A stretch of DNA of 64,000 bases. Origin: Hanstruepera flava (GTDB lineage Bacteria; Bacteroidota; Bacteroidia; Flavobacteriales; Flavobacteriaceae). A program made the translations under genes and the position numbers. Shown here piece by piece: positions 24,918 through 34,386 of this stretch. Positions within the stretch are counted from its first letter, which is position 1. The number at the start of each line of letters is the position of its first letter. The DNA lies in assembly GCF_023634025.1 (NCBI RefSeq), contig NZ_JALJCW010000001.1:248001-312000 (forward strand), read 5' to 3'. The notes below the pieces were generated by a model. That model was not told where the DNA came from and did not search any database. It saw only the letters and a program-made list of their open reading frames with translations.

Positions 24918-24933
24918 CGAATTTGTAAATTCG
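24918..24933. promoter_or_regulatory. Perfect palindrome in the glmM/acpH divergent gap
   Basis: CGAATTT-GT-AAATTCG, 7-bp arms and a 2-bp centre, ending 5 bp before the ATG at 24938. It could be an operator for either direction; AT-rich context lowers the weight. Confidence 0.35.
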
Positions 24934-24937
24934 GAAA

Positions 24938-25546
24938 ATGAATTTTCTCGCTCACATTTATCTTTCCGGAAACAATGAATTGGTAACCATTGGCAATTTT
25001 ATTGCTGATGGCATTAAAGGGAAAAAGTACAAGAATTATTCCAATGATATTCAAATTGGTATATTGTTGCATCGTGAAATAGACAGCTTTACCGATACTC
25101 ACCCAATTGTAAGGCAAAGCACAAAACGGCTACATAAAAGCTACAGCCACTACAGTGGTGTAATTGTAGATATTCTATACGATCATTTTCTAGCAAAAAA
25201 TTGGTTATCATATTCCAAAACACCTTTGGATATCTATGTTGAAAATTTTTATGCTTCCCTTGAGAAAAACTTTGAAATATTACCAGAACGCACCAAAAAA
25301 ATGATGCCATTTATGATTGCGGACAATTGGTTATTAAACTATGCCAATATCGAAGGTATTCAGCGTGTACTTGACGGCATGAACAGGCGAACCAAAAACA
25401 AATCGAAAATGAACAAGGCCACTACTGAACTAAATGCCTTTTATTCAGAATTTGAAAATGAATTTACACTGTTTTTTGATGAATTAATTCAATTTTCAAA
25501 TGTAAAACGCGTTGAGCTCACCAAAAAAATCAATAACGAACCATGA
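24938..25546 (+). CDS. Acyl carrier protein phosphodiesterase (AcpH-like)
   Basis: A 202-residue protein with the AcpH pattern from the first residue: MNFLAHIYLSG, GNFIADGIKG, LHREIDSFTDTHP and HYSGVIVDILYDHFLA. His and Asp residues in these motifs are those of the HD-like metal site that removes 4'-phosphopantetheine from ACP. It opens a five-gene operon and overlaps ggt by 4 bases (ATGA). Confidence 0.92.
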   Translation: MNFLAHIYLSGNNELVTIGNFIADGIKGKKYKNYSNDIQIGILLHREIDSFTDTHPIVRQSTKRLHKSYSHYSGVIVDILYDHFLAKNWLSYSKTPLDIYVENFYASLEKNFEILPERTKKMMPFMIADNWLLNYANIEGIQRVLDGMNRRTKNKSKMNKATTELNAFYSEFENEFTLFFDELIQFSNVKRVELTKKINNEP

Positions 25547-27249
25547 AAAAACTATTGTTCATATTCTGTTTTGCATTTATTCTCATAAACTGTAAAAACA
25601 ATTCAGAAAAAAATGTTAATCCTAAAACAAAGACCATTGGCCTTATCACTGAAAAAGCTATGGTTGTTTCCGCACGTGTTGAAGCTTCCAAAATTGGTTC
25701 TGCCATTTTACAAAAAGGCGGCAACGCTTTTGATGCCATGGCGGCAACAGAATTGGCTTTAGCCGTAGCCTACCCTTATGCTGGTAATATTGGTGGTGGT
25801 GGTTTCATGGTCTATCGCTTAAATTCGGGTGAAATTGGAGCATTAGACTATCGAGAAAAAGCCCCATTAGCTGCCACAAAAGATATGTATGTAGATAAAA
25901 ATGGTAATGTTATTCCAGATAAAAGTACAGTTGGTGCCATGGCTGTAGGAGTACCTGGCACTATTGCCGGAGTATTTGCATCACATAAACGTTTTGGAAT
26001 TTTACCAATTGAAGATATTATACAACCCGTTATTGATTTGGCTCGGAAAGGTGTGGTAGTTACCGCAAAACAAGAAGCACGTCTAGAGTATTTTCAACCT
26101 TACTTTAATCAAGTTAATCCACATGGTACCGTTCTGGATGGTAGTTGGAAAGAAAACGACACCATTAAATATCCTGCTTTAGCCAATACATTAAAAGCTT
26201 TAATGAAAAATGGTAAAGACGAATTTTATAAAGGAGAAACTGCTAAAATATTAGCCGAATTTATTCAAAGTCAAGGCGGTATAATTACAGAAGAAGATTT
26301 GTCTCGATATGAAGCTAAATGGCGCAAACCCATAACATTTGAATATAACGGTTTAAAAATCATTTCCATGTCGCCACCATCCAGTGGTGGTATTTGCTTG
26401 GCACAGATTATGACAATGATTGAACCTTACAAGGTATCAGAATTTGAGCATAACAGTTTAGAGTATATTCAAGTCATTACCGAAGCCGAACGCCGTGCTT
26501 ATGCAGATAGAAGCTATTACCTAGGTGATCCAGATTTTGTAAACATTCCTGTTGAAAGTCTAATCAGTCAAGCTTATGTAACTGACAGAATGCAGGATTT
26601 TTCTTTTGAAAACGCAACGCCTTCAAATAAAGTCTCCCATGGAAAAGTAGACATTATTGAGAGCAATGAAACTACCCACTACTCCATTGTGGACCAATTT
26701 GGCAATGCCATTGCTGTAACAACTACATTAAACAGCGGATTTGGTTCTAAACTTTACTGTCCAGAATTGGGCTTTTTCCTAAATAATGAAATGGACGATT
26801 TTAGCAGTAAACCTGGAGTACCCAATGTCTATGGCCTTATTGGCGCCCAAGCGAACAGTATTCTGCCCGAAAAACGTATGTTAAGCTCCATGACGCCTAC
26901 TATAGTTGAAAAGGATGGCGAACTTTTAATGAGTGTTGGAACGCCAGGCGGTTCAACTATTATTACTTCGGTTTTACAAACTATTTTGAATGTTCACGAG
27001 CATAATATGAGTATGCAGGAGGCTGTTAATGCTGCACGTTTTCATCATCAATGGCTTCCCGATGAAATTAGAATGGAACCAGGTAGGTTTAGTAAAGAAT
27101 TAATTAGGCAGTTGGAAACAAAAGGATACATCATAAATGAAGAACGATCTCCAGTCATCGGTATTGTTGATGGTATATTAGTTACTGACGACGGCAAACT
27201 GGAAGGTGGTGCCGATTGGCGAGGTGACGATACAGCAATAGGGTTTTAA
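25543..27249 (+). CDS. ggt: Gamma-glutamyltransferase, lipoprotein
   Basis: A 568-residue proenzyme that cleaves and transfers gamma-glutamyl groups, for example from glutathione. The signal ends in a lipobox (ILINC). GNIGGGGFMVYR near residue 85 and LDYREKAP are typical of the large subunit. The autoprocessing site and nucleophilic Thr lie in ETTHYSIVDQFGNA near residue 380, and SSMTPTIV and GTPGGSTI follow in the small subunit. It sits between acpH and an AlkD-like gene with no gap. Confidence 0.96.
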   Translation: MKKLLFIFCFAFILINCKNNSEKNVNPKTKTIGLITEKAMVVSARVEASKIGSAILQKGGNAFDAMAATELALAVAYPYAGNIGGGGFMVYRLNSGEIGALDYREKAPLAATKDMYVDKNGNVIPDKSTVGAMAVGVPGTIAGVFASHKRFGILPIEDIIQPVIDLARKGVVVTAKQEARLEYFQPYFNQVNPHGTVLDGSWKENDTIKYPALANTLKALMKNGKDEFYKGETAKILAEFIQSQGGIITEEDLSRYEAKWRKPITFEYNGLKIISMSPPSSGGICLAQIMTMIEPYKVSEFEHNSLEYIQVITEAERRAYADRSYYLGDPDFVNIPVESLISQAYVTDRMQDFSFENATPSNKVSHGKVDIIESNETTHYSIVDQFGNAIAVTTTLNSGFGSKLYCPELGFFLNNEMDDFSSKPGVPNVYGLIGAQANSILPEKRMLSSMTPTIVEKDGELLMSVGTPGGSTIITSVLQTILNVHEHNMSMQEAVNAARFHHQWLPDEIRMEPGRFSKELIRQLETKGYIINEERSPVIGIVDGILVTDDGKLEGGADWRGDDTAIGF

Positions 27250-27250
27250 A

Positions 27251-27919
27251 ATGACATTTATATCTGAATTACAACAAGCATTTCAATCTCAAGCTAATGA
27301 TGTTTTTGCAGAGCAGATGTCTGATTATATGCTTAAAAAATTTCCATTTTATGGTATAAAAGCACCCTTACGGCGTTCGATATCTAAGCCTATTATTGAA
27401 AAACATAAACTTGAAATTCGCGATACGGTTAGAACTCTTACTTTCGATTTATATGATATTCCGCAACGTGAAATGCATATGGTAGCCATTGAGTTATTTG
27501 AAAAGCAACTACGAAAATCCTACAAAAAAGAGGACATCATACTTATTGAAAAATTAATCACCACCAACTCATGGTGGGATTCAGTCGATTTTGTTGCCAA
27601 ACAAATATTGGGAAAATATTTGCTGCTTTACAAAGAAGAAATACCTACTATCATGTTACAGTTTTCAAATTCAAAAAATTTATGGTTACAAAGAAGCAGT
27701 ATCATCTTTCAACTGGGCTATAAAGAAAAGACTGATGAGGCATTGTTGTTTAAACAATGTTTAATCCACAAAGAATCTGATGAATTTTTTATACAAAAAG
27801 CAATTGGTTGGGCACTAAGGGAATATGGTAAAGTAAATCCAAAAGCTGTGCTTGATTTTGTAAACAAAAACACTTTAAAACCCTTGAGTAAACGCGAAGC
27901 TATACGACGATTAATATGA
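27251..27919 (+). CDS. DNA alkylation repair protein (AlkD family)
   Basis: A 222-residue all-helical HEAT-like repeat protein. Conserved elements are YGIKAPLRR, the helix with TTNSWWDSVDFVA (Trp-Trp and Asp of the AlkD active groove) and FIQKAIGWALREYGK. AlkD excises positively charged alkylated bases without flipping them. The ATG is one base after the ggt stop, and the gene overlaps the ATP-grasp gene by 4. Confidence 0.95.
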   Translation: MTFISELQQAFQSQANDVFAEQMSDYMLKKFPFYGIKAPLRRSISKPIIEKHKLEIRDTVRTLTFDLYDIPQREMHMVAIELFEKQLRKSYKKEDIILIEKLITTNSWWDSVDFVAKQILGKYLLLYKEEIPTIMLQFSNSKNLWLQRSSIIFQLGYKEKTDEALLFKQCLIHKESDEFFIQKAIGWALREYGKVNPKAVLDFVNKNTLKPLSKREAIRRLI

Positions 27920-28809
27920 CAGACATTGTAATTCTTACTGACAAACGCTATTTAGAAGATTCTAAAACCGATGTCTACAAGCATAATGTATTTTACGAAG
28001 ATTTCTTGGTGCAAGATGCTTTAAATAAACTAGGTTTAAAAACATTACGCCTAGCTTGGGATGATCCTGATTTTGATTGGTCTAAAACCAAGTCCGTTCT
28101 ATTTAGAACCACCTGGGATTATTTTGACAGATTTAGCGAATTTTCAAAATGGTTAACTCAAGTATCCAAAGTAACTACCTTATTCAATTCTGAAAATATT
28201 ATTCGTTGGAATCTGAATAAACACTATTTATTAGATTTGGAAAAAGCTGGTGTTCGCATTGCCAAAACCCATTTCATTGAAACAGGTACAAATATAAATT
28301 TGGCTCAATTACATGAGCAGCTCAATTGGGAAGAAACGGTTTTAAAACCTTGTATTTCTGGCGCTGCAAGACACACTTATAAGTTAAACTTAAACAACTT
28401 ATCAGAATATGAATCTTTATTTTCAGATTTAATCACTCAAGAGTCCATGATGCTTCAACCCTTTCAACACAATATCGTATCAGAAGGTGAGTTATCATTA
28501 ATGGTCTTTAACGGACAGTTTACACACGCTGTTTTAAAAAAAGCAAAAGACGGTGATTTTAGGGTTCAGGATGATTTTGGCGGAACCGTGCATGGCTACG
28601 TGCCTTCGAAAGAAGAGATTGCATTTGCCCAAAATGCCGTAAAAGCATGTCCAGAATTGCCCATTTACGCTAGAGTTGATATATTTACAGATAACGATGG
28701 ACAAATAGCACTTTCAGAACTGGAACTCATTGAACCAGAATTGTGGTTTAGAAATTATCCTAAAGCTGCTGATGTTTTAGCTGTTAGTTTAAAGGCAAAA
28801 ATTCAATAA
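27916..28809 (+). CDS. ATP-grasp family ligase of unknown substrate
   Basis: A 297-residue protein. The preATP-grasp part has the pattern LRLAWDDPDFDW and FRTTWDYFDR; the ATP-grasp part has TVLKPCISGAARHTY, EGELSLMVFNG, ARVDIF and ELELIEPELWF, the last being the metal-binding strand. This resembles the group that includes the cycloserine enzyme DcsG and glutathione-synthetase-like proteins. Adjacent ggt might suggest a gamma-glutamyl or peptide substrate; that is a guess from context. Confidence 0.85.
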   Translation: MTDIVILTDKRYLEDSKTDVYKHNVFYEDFLVQDALNKLGLKTLRLAWDDPDFDWSKTKSVLFRTTWDYFDRFSEFSKWLTQVSKVTTLFNSENIIRWNLNKHYLLDLEKAGVRIAKTHFIETGTNINLAQLHEQLNWEETVLKPCISGAARHTYKLNLNNLSEYESLFSDLITQESMMLQPFQHNIVSEGELSLMVFNGQFTHAVLKKAKDGDFRVQDDFGGTVHGYVPSKEEIAFAQNAVKACPELPIYARVDIFTDNDGQIALSELELIEPELWFRNYPKAADVLAVSLKAKIQ

Positions 28810-28810
28810 A

Positions 28811-29527
28811 ATGAAACTGAAAAAAATCCTTAAGGTAACTGCTGGATTGGTGATATTTTTCACTTTACCCAGTCTACTATTTTTTGGATTTGTTTATTTT
28901 AAATACAATGAAGATTTGCCCATTGGAGAATCTAACCAAAAGGCAGAATTATTGGCTAATAATATGTTGGAAGCCCTTAACTACGAAGCCTATAAAAACA
29001 CTAATTATATTGAATGGACGTTTAAAAACCGTCATCATTTTAAATGGCAAAAAGACAAAAACACTTGTGTCGTATATTGGAAGGAATACAAAGTAGATTT
29101 AAACTTAAACAATCCTTCTAAATCTAAAGCTTATGTGCATAATTTTAAGGTAGAAGGCGAACAAGCAGAAGAACTCATAGACGAAGCCACTAATTATTTC
29201 AACAACGACTCCTTTTGGCTTGTGGCTCCTTACAAGGTTTTTGATCCAGGAACCCAAAGAAGCCTAGTAAAAACAGAAACTGGCGAGGATGCTTTATTAG
29301 TAACTTACACATCTGGAGGCACAACACCAGGTGATTCGTATTTATGGTTTTTAGACAAAGACAATAAACCCACAAAATTTAAAATGTGGGTTGACATCTT
29401 ACCTATTGGCGGTTTAGAAGCTTCATGGAACGATTGGACAACTACAGAAAGCGGAGCACAATTACCAACATTCCACGAAATGTTATTTTTAGACATTAAA
29501 CTTAACGATATTCAAGGAACAAAATAA
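28811..29527 (+). CDS. Membrane-anchored hypothetical protein
   Basis: A 238-residue protein I do not recognise beyond its family-free features: an N-terminal transmembrane anchor (about 6-28, VTAGLVIFFTLPSLLFFGFVYF) and a beta-rich outside domain with many Trp and Lys (IEWTFKNRHHFKWQKD, LVTYTSGGTTPGDSYLW). Last gene of the acpH operon, one base after the ATP-grasp stop, and convergent with the next gene at 29529. Confidence 0.8.
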   Translation: MKLKKILKVTAGLVIFFTLPSLLFFGFVYFKYNEDLPIGESNQKAELLANNMLEALNYEAYKNTNYIEWTFKNRHHFKWQKDKNTCVVYWKEYKVDLNLNNPSKSKAYVHNFKVEGEQAEELIDEATNYFNNDSFWLVAPYKVFDPGTQRSLVKTETGEDALLVTYTSGGTTPGDSYLWFLDKDNKPTKFKMWVDILPIGGLEASWNDWTTTESGAQLPTFHEMLFLDIKLNDIQGTK

Positions 29528-29528
29528 C

Positions 29529-30056
29529 CTATTTTAAACTCTGCCCTTTAAACTGTTGATCCTTTAATTTAAACAAAACATTAAACGTGGTCAAGCTACC
29601 ATAAGATCTCGTTATGTACTGCTGTAAATCTATTTTCTCCTGCTCGTCCAAATTTTTACTGGAATTAATTTTCTGTTCCATAACGCGGAGTCTATCACGT
29701 ACCATGGTTATTTTATGAAAGAAATTATCTATGGGCACTTCCTTGCTTTGCAAAGCGGTATCACCAGGCTCTAAAATTAACTTGCCTCCTTTCCACTTAT
29801 CTGCTATATGTACAATTTCAGATACATCGCTATATCTTTTTAATATCTCCACAAGGCTACTTTCCACATCAAAAAAGCTTACCGTATCCACATCATCTTC
29901 GGCCGCTTCAATAACTTCAAATTCAGAATCAATATCTATGGTTTCCAATCCGCCATCTATAAAAGTCACCCAATAATGTTTTGAAGTTACATTCGTTACA
30001 ACGCCTTTACCGTACTCTGGATGATTAATTCGTGAGCTAATTCCTAATATTTTCAT
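29529..30056 (-). CDS. Hypothetical protein with a Tudor/KOW-like N-terminal domain
   Basis: A 175-residue acidic protein. Its first ~45 residues (INHPEYGKGVVTNV, WVTFIDGGLETI, then EFEVIEA) follow the same pattern as the C-terminal domain of UvrD/PcrA encoded at 51747 (HLRFGKGEVLKI, IKFDNGGVKKL, KLEVI), a Tudor-like fold that in PcrA touches RNA polymerase. The rest is helical and unknown. It lies 8 bp after the PPOX-type gene, so the two are probably co-transcribed. Confidence 0.78.
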   Translation of the reverse strand: MKILGISSRINHPEYGKGVVTNVTSKHYWVTFIDGGLETIDIDSEFEVIEAAEDDVDTVSFFDVESSLVEILKRYSDVSEIVHIADKWKGGKLILEPGDTALQSKEVPIDNFFHKITMVRDRLRVMEQKINSSKNLDEQEKIDLQQYITRSYGSLTTFNVLFKLKDQQFKGQSLK

Positions 30057-30064
30057 GTTTATTT

Positions 30065-30616
30065 TTATTTTAAATTTTTCTCAATTTCAGTTTTAAAACC
30101 GTCTATACTTTGTGCGTTTTTTTCTTCCCAATACGTTTTAATTCTATCTTCACCTTTCTTCTCCATTGAAACTTTTAACTGATTACGTTCCGCTTTAAAA
30201 TCCATATAAGGCACTGCATAACCACAGGATGTTTGAACCAAATCAACATCTAATTCTATTACTTGTCGCGAGCCAGCAATATTTGGAAACAGGCTTATAT
30301 ATTGACTATACGCGGCATCGGTATTATGGTATATTCTAGCTTGCCCATACAGCCTTAAAATATTGGGCTTACCTTCAAAAGCACAAAACATAATGGTCAT
30401 TCTATTGCTCTTAAGTAAATGTGCCGCTGTTTCGTTACCGCTTCCTGTTAAATTTAACCACACAATTTTTTTAGGGTGTATTACGCGAAATGTATCCATC
30501 CCTTTAGGAGAAATGTTCACACGCCCATCAGTAGCAGCAGTACCTACAAAAAACAACTTTTGATGCTTTATAAAATCAATTTGCTTATCAGGTATTTCAC
30601 TAAACTGTTTTCCCAT
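30065..30616 (-). CDS. Pyridoxamine 5'-phosphate oxidase family flavin protein
   Basis: A 183-residue split-barrel FMN-binding type protein: FVGTAATDGRVNISPKGMD near residues 24-42, VWLNLTGSGNETAAHL and MFCAFEG are the strands and helix usual for these general-stress PPOX-like proteins. The reaction is not known. Divergent from uvrA. Confidence 0.88.
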   Translation of the reverse strand: MGKQFSEIPDKQIDFIKHQKLFFVGTAATDGRVNISPKGMDTFRVIHPKKIVWLNLTGSGNETAAHLLKSNRMTIMFCAFEGKPNILRLYGQARIYHNTDAAYSQYISLFPNIAGSRQVIELDVDLVQTSCGYAVPYMDFKAERNQLKVSMEKKGEDRIKTYWEEKNAQSIDGFKTEIEKNLK

Positions 30617-30772
30617 ATATAAGTTTTAAAAATATATGTCTAAAACTAAAAATTTTAATTCAATTTAAAAGTCAATTTCATCATTAAAAGTGATAATTAT
30701 TTATAATAATTCTTTTACGCAATAAAATCTTAAGCGAATCTTAACGGGCTTCATTTTTACAAGCAAATTAAA

Positions 30773-30780
30773 TACCTTTG
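30773..30780 (+). promoter_or_regulatory. -7 box of uvrA
   Basis: TACCTTTG (TAnnTTTG) 34 bp before the uvrA ATG. No SOS-like operator was recognised by eye in the 198-bp divergent gap. Confidence 0.6.
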
Positions 30781-30814
30781 CAACTTTGCCAAATTAACAG
30801 GTTGTATTGAAAAA

Positions 30815-33646
30815 ATGAGTGATTTTGAAGAGTTTATAGAGGTTAAAGGCGCCCGCGTTCACAATCTCAAAAATATTGATGTTTCTATTCCGCGAGAAAA
30901 ATTGGTCGTAATAACCGGTTTATCTGGAAGCGGAAAATCGTCACTTGCTTTCGATACCATTTATGCTGAAGGTCAAAGACGTTACATTGAAACCTTTTCG
31001 GCGTATGCCAGACAATTTTTAGGTGGCCTTGAACGTCCAGATGTTGATAAAATTGATGGTCTTTCTCCTGTTATTGCCATTGAACAAAAAACAACCAGTA
31101 AATCACCACGTTCAACCGTTGGAACCATAACCGAAATTTACGATTTTCTGCGTTTGCTATTTGCTCGTGCCAGTGATGCATACAGCTATAATACTGGTGA
31201 AAAAATGGTTAGTTATAATGATGAGCAAATCAAGAACCTCATAAAAGAATCGTTTAGTGGTAAGCGCATAAACATATTGGCTCCAGTTGTACGCTCAAGA
31301 AAAGGACATTACCGTGAGTTGTTTGAACAAATTGCCAAACAAGGTTTTGTTAAAGTTAGAACGGATGGTGAAATTCGTGATTTGGTAAAGGGCATGAAAC
31401 TGGATCGTTACAAAACACATGATATTGAAATTGTAATCGACCGCTTAAAAATTGATGATACTGCCGATAATGATAAACGCTTAATGGAAACCATAAACAC
31501 AGCCATGTACCATGGTGATGATGTACTAATGGTTATAGATCAGGACACTCAAGATGTTCGCTATTTCAGCAGAAATTTAATGTGTCCTTCCAGTGGAATT
31601 TCATACCCAAATCCAGAACCTAATAACTTCTCGTTCAATTCTCCAAAAGGCGCCTGTCCGAAATGTAATGGTATTGGAACGCTATATGAAATAAATGAAT
31701 CTAAAATAATTCCTAATCCCAAACTATCAATAAATGCTGGTGCACTGGCACCTCATGGTCCTCAAAAAAACAGTTGGATTTTTAAGCAGTTTGAAACTAT
31801 TGCGCAACGCTACGGATTTTCATTAAACGATGCTTACAAAGACATTCCTGAAGAAGCCAAGCAGGTTATTATGTATGGAGGCAACGAGAAATTTTCAATA
31901 GAAAGTAAAACACTTGGTGTTACACGAGATTATAAAATAGATTTCGAAGGTGTTGCCAATTTTATTGAAAACCAATACAAGTCAGCCGAATCAACCTCAT
32001 TAAAACGTTGGGCAAAAGACTATATGGATAAAGTTACGTGTTCTGAATGTACTGGATCACGACTACGAAAAGAATCGCTTTACTTTAAAGTTAACGACCT
32101 TAATATCGCCGAACTTGCACAAAAGGATATTGTTGATTTAGCGCAATGGTTTCAGAATTTGGATGAGTATTTAACTAATATGCAAAAAAAGATTTCTGAA
32201 GAAATCACCAAAGAGATTCGTACGCGATTACAATTTCTACTTGATGTTGGTTTAGATTACCTATCATTAAACCGAAGTTCCAAATCTTTATCTGGTGGTG
32301 AAGCGCAACGTATCCGTTTGGCTACTCAAATAGGGTCCCAACTTGTGGGTGTTCTGTATATTTTAGATGAACCTAGTATTGGCCTTCACCAACGAGATAA
32401 CGAAAAACTCATAAAATCATTAGTATCACTTCGGGATATTGGTAATTCGGTAATTGTAGTTGAACATGACAAAGATATGATTGAACATGCCGATTATGTT
32501 ATAGACATTGGTCCAAAGGCTGGAAATCATGGTGGCGAGATAATAAGTTTAGGCCCTCCTAATGAGCTTAAAACCCATGACACACTAACTGCAGATTACC
32601 TTAACGGAAATAAAGAAATTGAAGTTCCCAAAAAACGCCGTAAAGGAAATGGCAAAACTTTATCTCTAAAAGGATGCACAGGCAACAACTTAAAAAATGT
32701 ATCCATCGATATTCCTTTAGGAAAAATGATTGGCGTAACCGGTGTTTCAGGAAGTGGTAAATCTACCTTAATCAACGAAACTCTTTACCCTATTATGAAT
32801 GCCCATTATTTTAATGGTGTAAAAAAACCTATGCCATACAAAAGCATTAAAGGCTTAGAGCATATTGATAAGGTAATAGACATCAACCAATCGCCAATAG
32901 GTAGAACTCCGCGCAGCAATCCAGCAACATACACTGGTGTGTTTAGTGAAATACGTAGCTTATTTGCCAAGATACCCGAAGCCATGATACGTGGTTACAA
33001 ACCAGGACGATTTAGTTTTAATGTTAAAGGAGGTCGCTGCAAAACATGCCAAGGTGGTGGCTTACGCGTTATTGAAATGAATTTCCTACCAGATGTATAT
33101 GTGGAATGTGAAACATGCCAAGGCAAACGTTTTAACCGCGAAACACTAGAAATTCGCTACAAAGGAAAGTCTATTAGTGATATTTTAGAAATGACCATTA
33201 ATGACGCTGTGGATTTCTTTGAGCACATTCCAAAAATTTATAAAAAACTAAAAACCATAAAAGATGTTGGTTTAGGATACATCACCCTTGGGCAACAAAG
33301 TACTACGCTTTCAGGTGGCGAAGCCCAACGTATTAAATTAGCAACCGAATTAAGCAAACGTGATACAGGAAACACGTTTTATATTCTAGATGAACCAACA
33401 ACGGGATTACATTTTGAAGATATTCGTGTTTTAATGATAGTATTAAATAAATTGGCAGACAAAGGCAATACGGTATTAATTATAGAACACAATTTAGACG
33501 TTATAAAAACAGTTGACTATATTATAGACATTGGTTACGAAGGCGGAAAAAATGGCGGTGAAGTTATTGCTAAAGGTACTCCAGAGGAAATCATAAAAAA
33601 TAAAAAAAGCTATACAGCACAATTCTTAAAAAAAGAACTAATTTAG
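30815..33646 (+). CDS. uvrA: Excinuclease ABC subunit A
   Basis: A 943-residue DNA damage sensor of nucleotide excision repair. Both ABC modules are complete: [14 protein letters not shown] near residue 35 and [14 protein letters not shown] near 643, two LSGGEAQRI signatures (about 490 and 830) and two Walker B ILDEP segments. Zinc-binding Cys pairs are present (CPKC...C near 285, CKTCQGGG...CETCQGK near 745). Length is normal. First of four genes read in the same direction. Confidence 0.98.
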   Translation: MSDFEEFIEVKGARVHNLKNIDVSIPREKLVVITGLSGSGKSSLAFDTIYAEGQRRYIETFSAYARQFLGGLERPDVDKIDGLSPVIAIEQKTTSKSPRSTVGTITEIYDFLRLLFARASDAYSYNTGEKMVSYNDEQIKNLIKESFSGKRINILAPVVRSRKGHYRELFEQIAKQGFVKVRTDGEIRDLVKGMKLDRYKTHDIEIVIDRLKIDDTADNDKRLMETINTAMYHGDDVLMVIDQDTQDVRYFSRNLMCPSSGISYPNPEPNNFSFNSPKGACPKCNGIGTLYEINESKIIPNPKLSINAGALAPHGPQKNSWIFKQFETIAQRYGFSLNDAYKDIPEEAKQVIMYGGNEKFSIESKTLGVTRDYKIDFEGVANFIENQYKSAESTSLKRWAKDYMDKVTCSECTGSRLRKESLYFKVNDLNIAELAQKDIVDLAQWFQNLDEYLTNMQKKISEEITKEIRTRLQFLLDVGLDYLSLNRSSKSLSGGEAQRIRLATQIGSQLVGVLYILDEPSIGLHQRDNEKLIKSLVSLRDIGNSVIVVEHDKDMIEHADYVIDIGPKAGNHGGEIISLGPPNELKTHDTLTADYLNGNKEIEVPKKRRKGNGKTLSLKGCTGNNLKNVSIDIPLGKMIGVTGVSGSGKSTLINETLYPIMNAHYFNGVKKPMPYKSIKGLEHIDKVIDINQSPIGRTPRSNPATYTGVFSEIRSLFAKIPEAMIRGYKPGRFSFNVKGGRCKTCQGGGLRVIEMNFLPDVYVECETCQGKRFNRETLEIRYKGKSISDILEMTINDAVDFFEHIPKIYKKLKTIKDVGLGYITLGQQSTTLSGGEAQRIKLATELSKRDTGNTFYILDEPTTGLHFEDIRVLMIVLNKLADKGNTVLIIEHNLDVIKTVDYIIDIGYEGGKNGGEVIAKGTPEEIIKNKKSYTAQFLKKELI

Positions 33647-33674
33647 CTAGTTGACGAATTTTAAAAAATTTTAA

Positions 33675-34364
33675 ATGAGAAAAGAACAACATCATAAACG
33701 ATGGAATGAAATAAAAACAAATGACTCATGGGCTATATTTAAAATCATGGGTGAGTTTGTAAATGGCTATGAAAAATTGAGCCGAATTGGCCCTTGTGTT
33801 TCAATATTTGGATCGGCTCGTACAAAACCAGACCATAAATATTACAAATTGGCTGAAGATATTGCCTGTAAAATCGTAGACCATGGCTATGGCGTTATTA
33901 CTGGTGGTGGACCTGGTATTATGGAAGCTGGTAATAAAGGGGCTCATATTGCTGGAGGAACTTCAGTCGGGCTGAACATAGAATTGCCTTTTGAACAGCA
34001 TGACAATCCTTATATCGATTCTGACAAGAGTTTAGATTTTGATTATTTCTTTGTTAGAAAAGTTATGTTTGTTAAGTATTCTCAAGGCTTTGTGGTTATG
34101 CCTGGCGGTTTTGGAACTTTAGATGAACTTTTTGAAGCCATGACACTTATTCAAACTAATAAAATTGAAACATTTCCTATTATTTTAGTAGGAACCGATT
34201 TTTGGTCTGGACTTTTAGATTGGGTAAAAAACACCTTATTGGATAAGTTTGAAAATATTAGCGCAAAAGATTTAGACCTTATTCATTTAGTTGATACTCC
34301 AGATGAAGTTATTTCTATTCTGGATAACTTCTATAAGGAATATAGATTAAGTCCGAACTTTTAA
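33675..34364 (+). CDS. LOG family protein (TIGR00730)
   Basis: A 229-residue Rossmann protein with GSARTKPDHKYY, GGGPGIMEAGNKGA and the signature PGGFGTLDELFEA near residue 140. Family members hydrolyse nucleoside 5'-monophosphates such as cytokinin ribotides to free base and ribose-5-phosphate. It follows uvrA by 28 bp. Confidence 0.94.
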   Translation: MRKEQHHKRWNEIKTNDSWAIFKIMGEFVNGYEKLSRIGPCVSIFGSARTKPDHKYYKLAEDIACKIVDHGYGVITGGGPGIMEAGNKGAHIAGGTSVGLNIELPFEQHDNPYIDSDKSLDFDYFFVRKVMFVKYSQGFVVMPGGFGTLDELFEAMTLIQTNKIETFPIILVGTDFWSGLLDWVKNTLLDKFENISAKDLDLIHLVDTPDEVISILDNFYKEYRLSPNF

Positions 34365-34386
34365 ATTAAAGTTCGAAACATATAGT

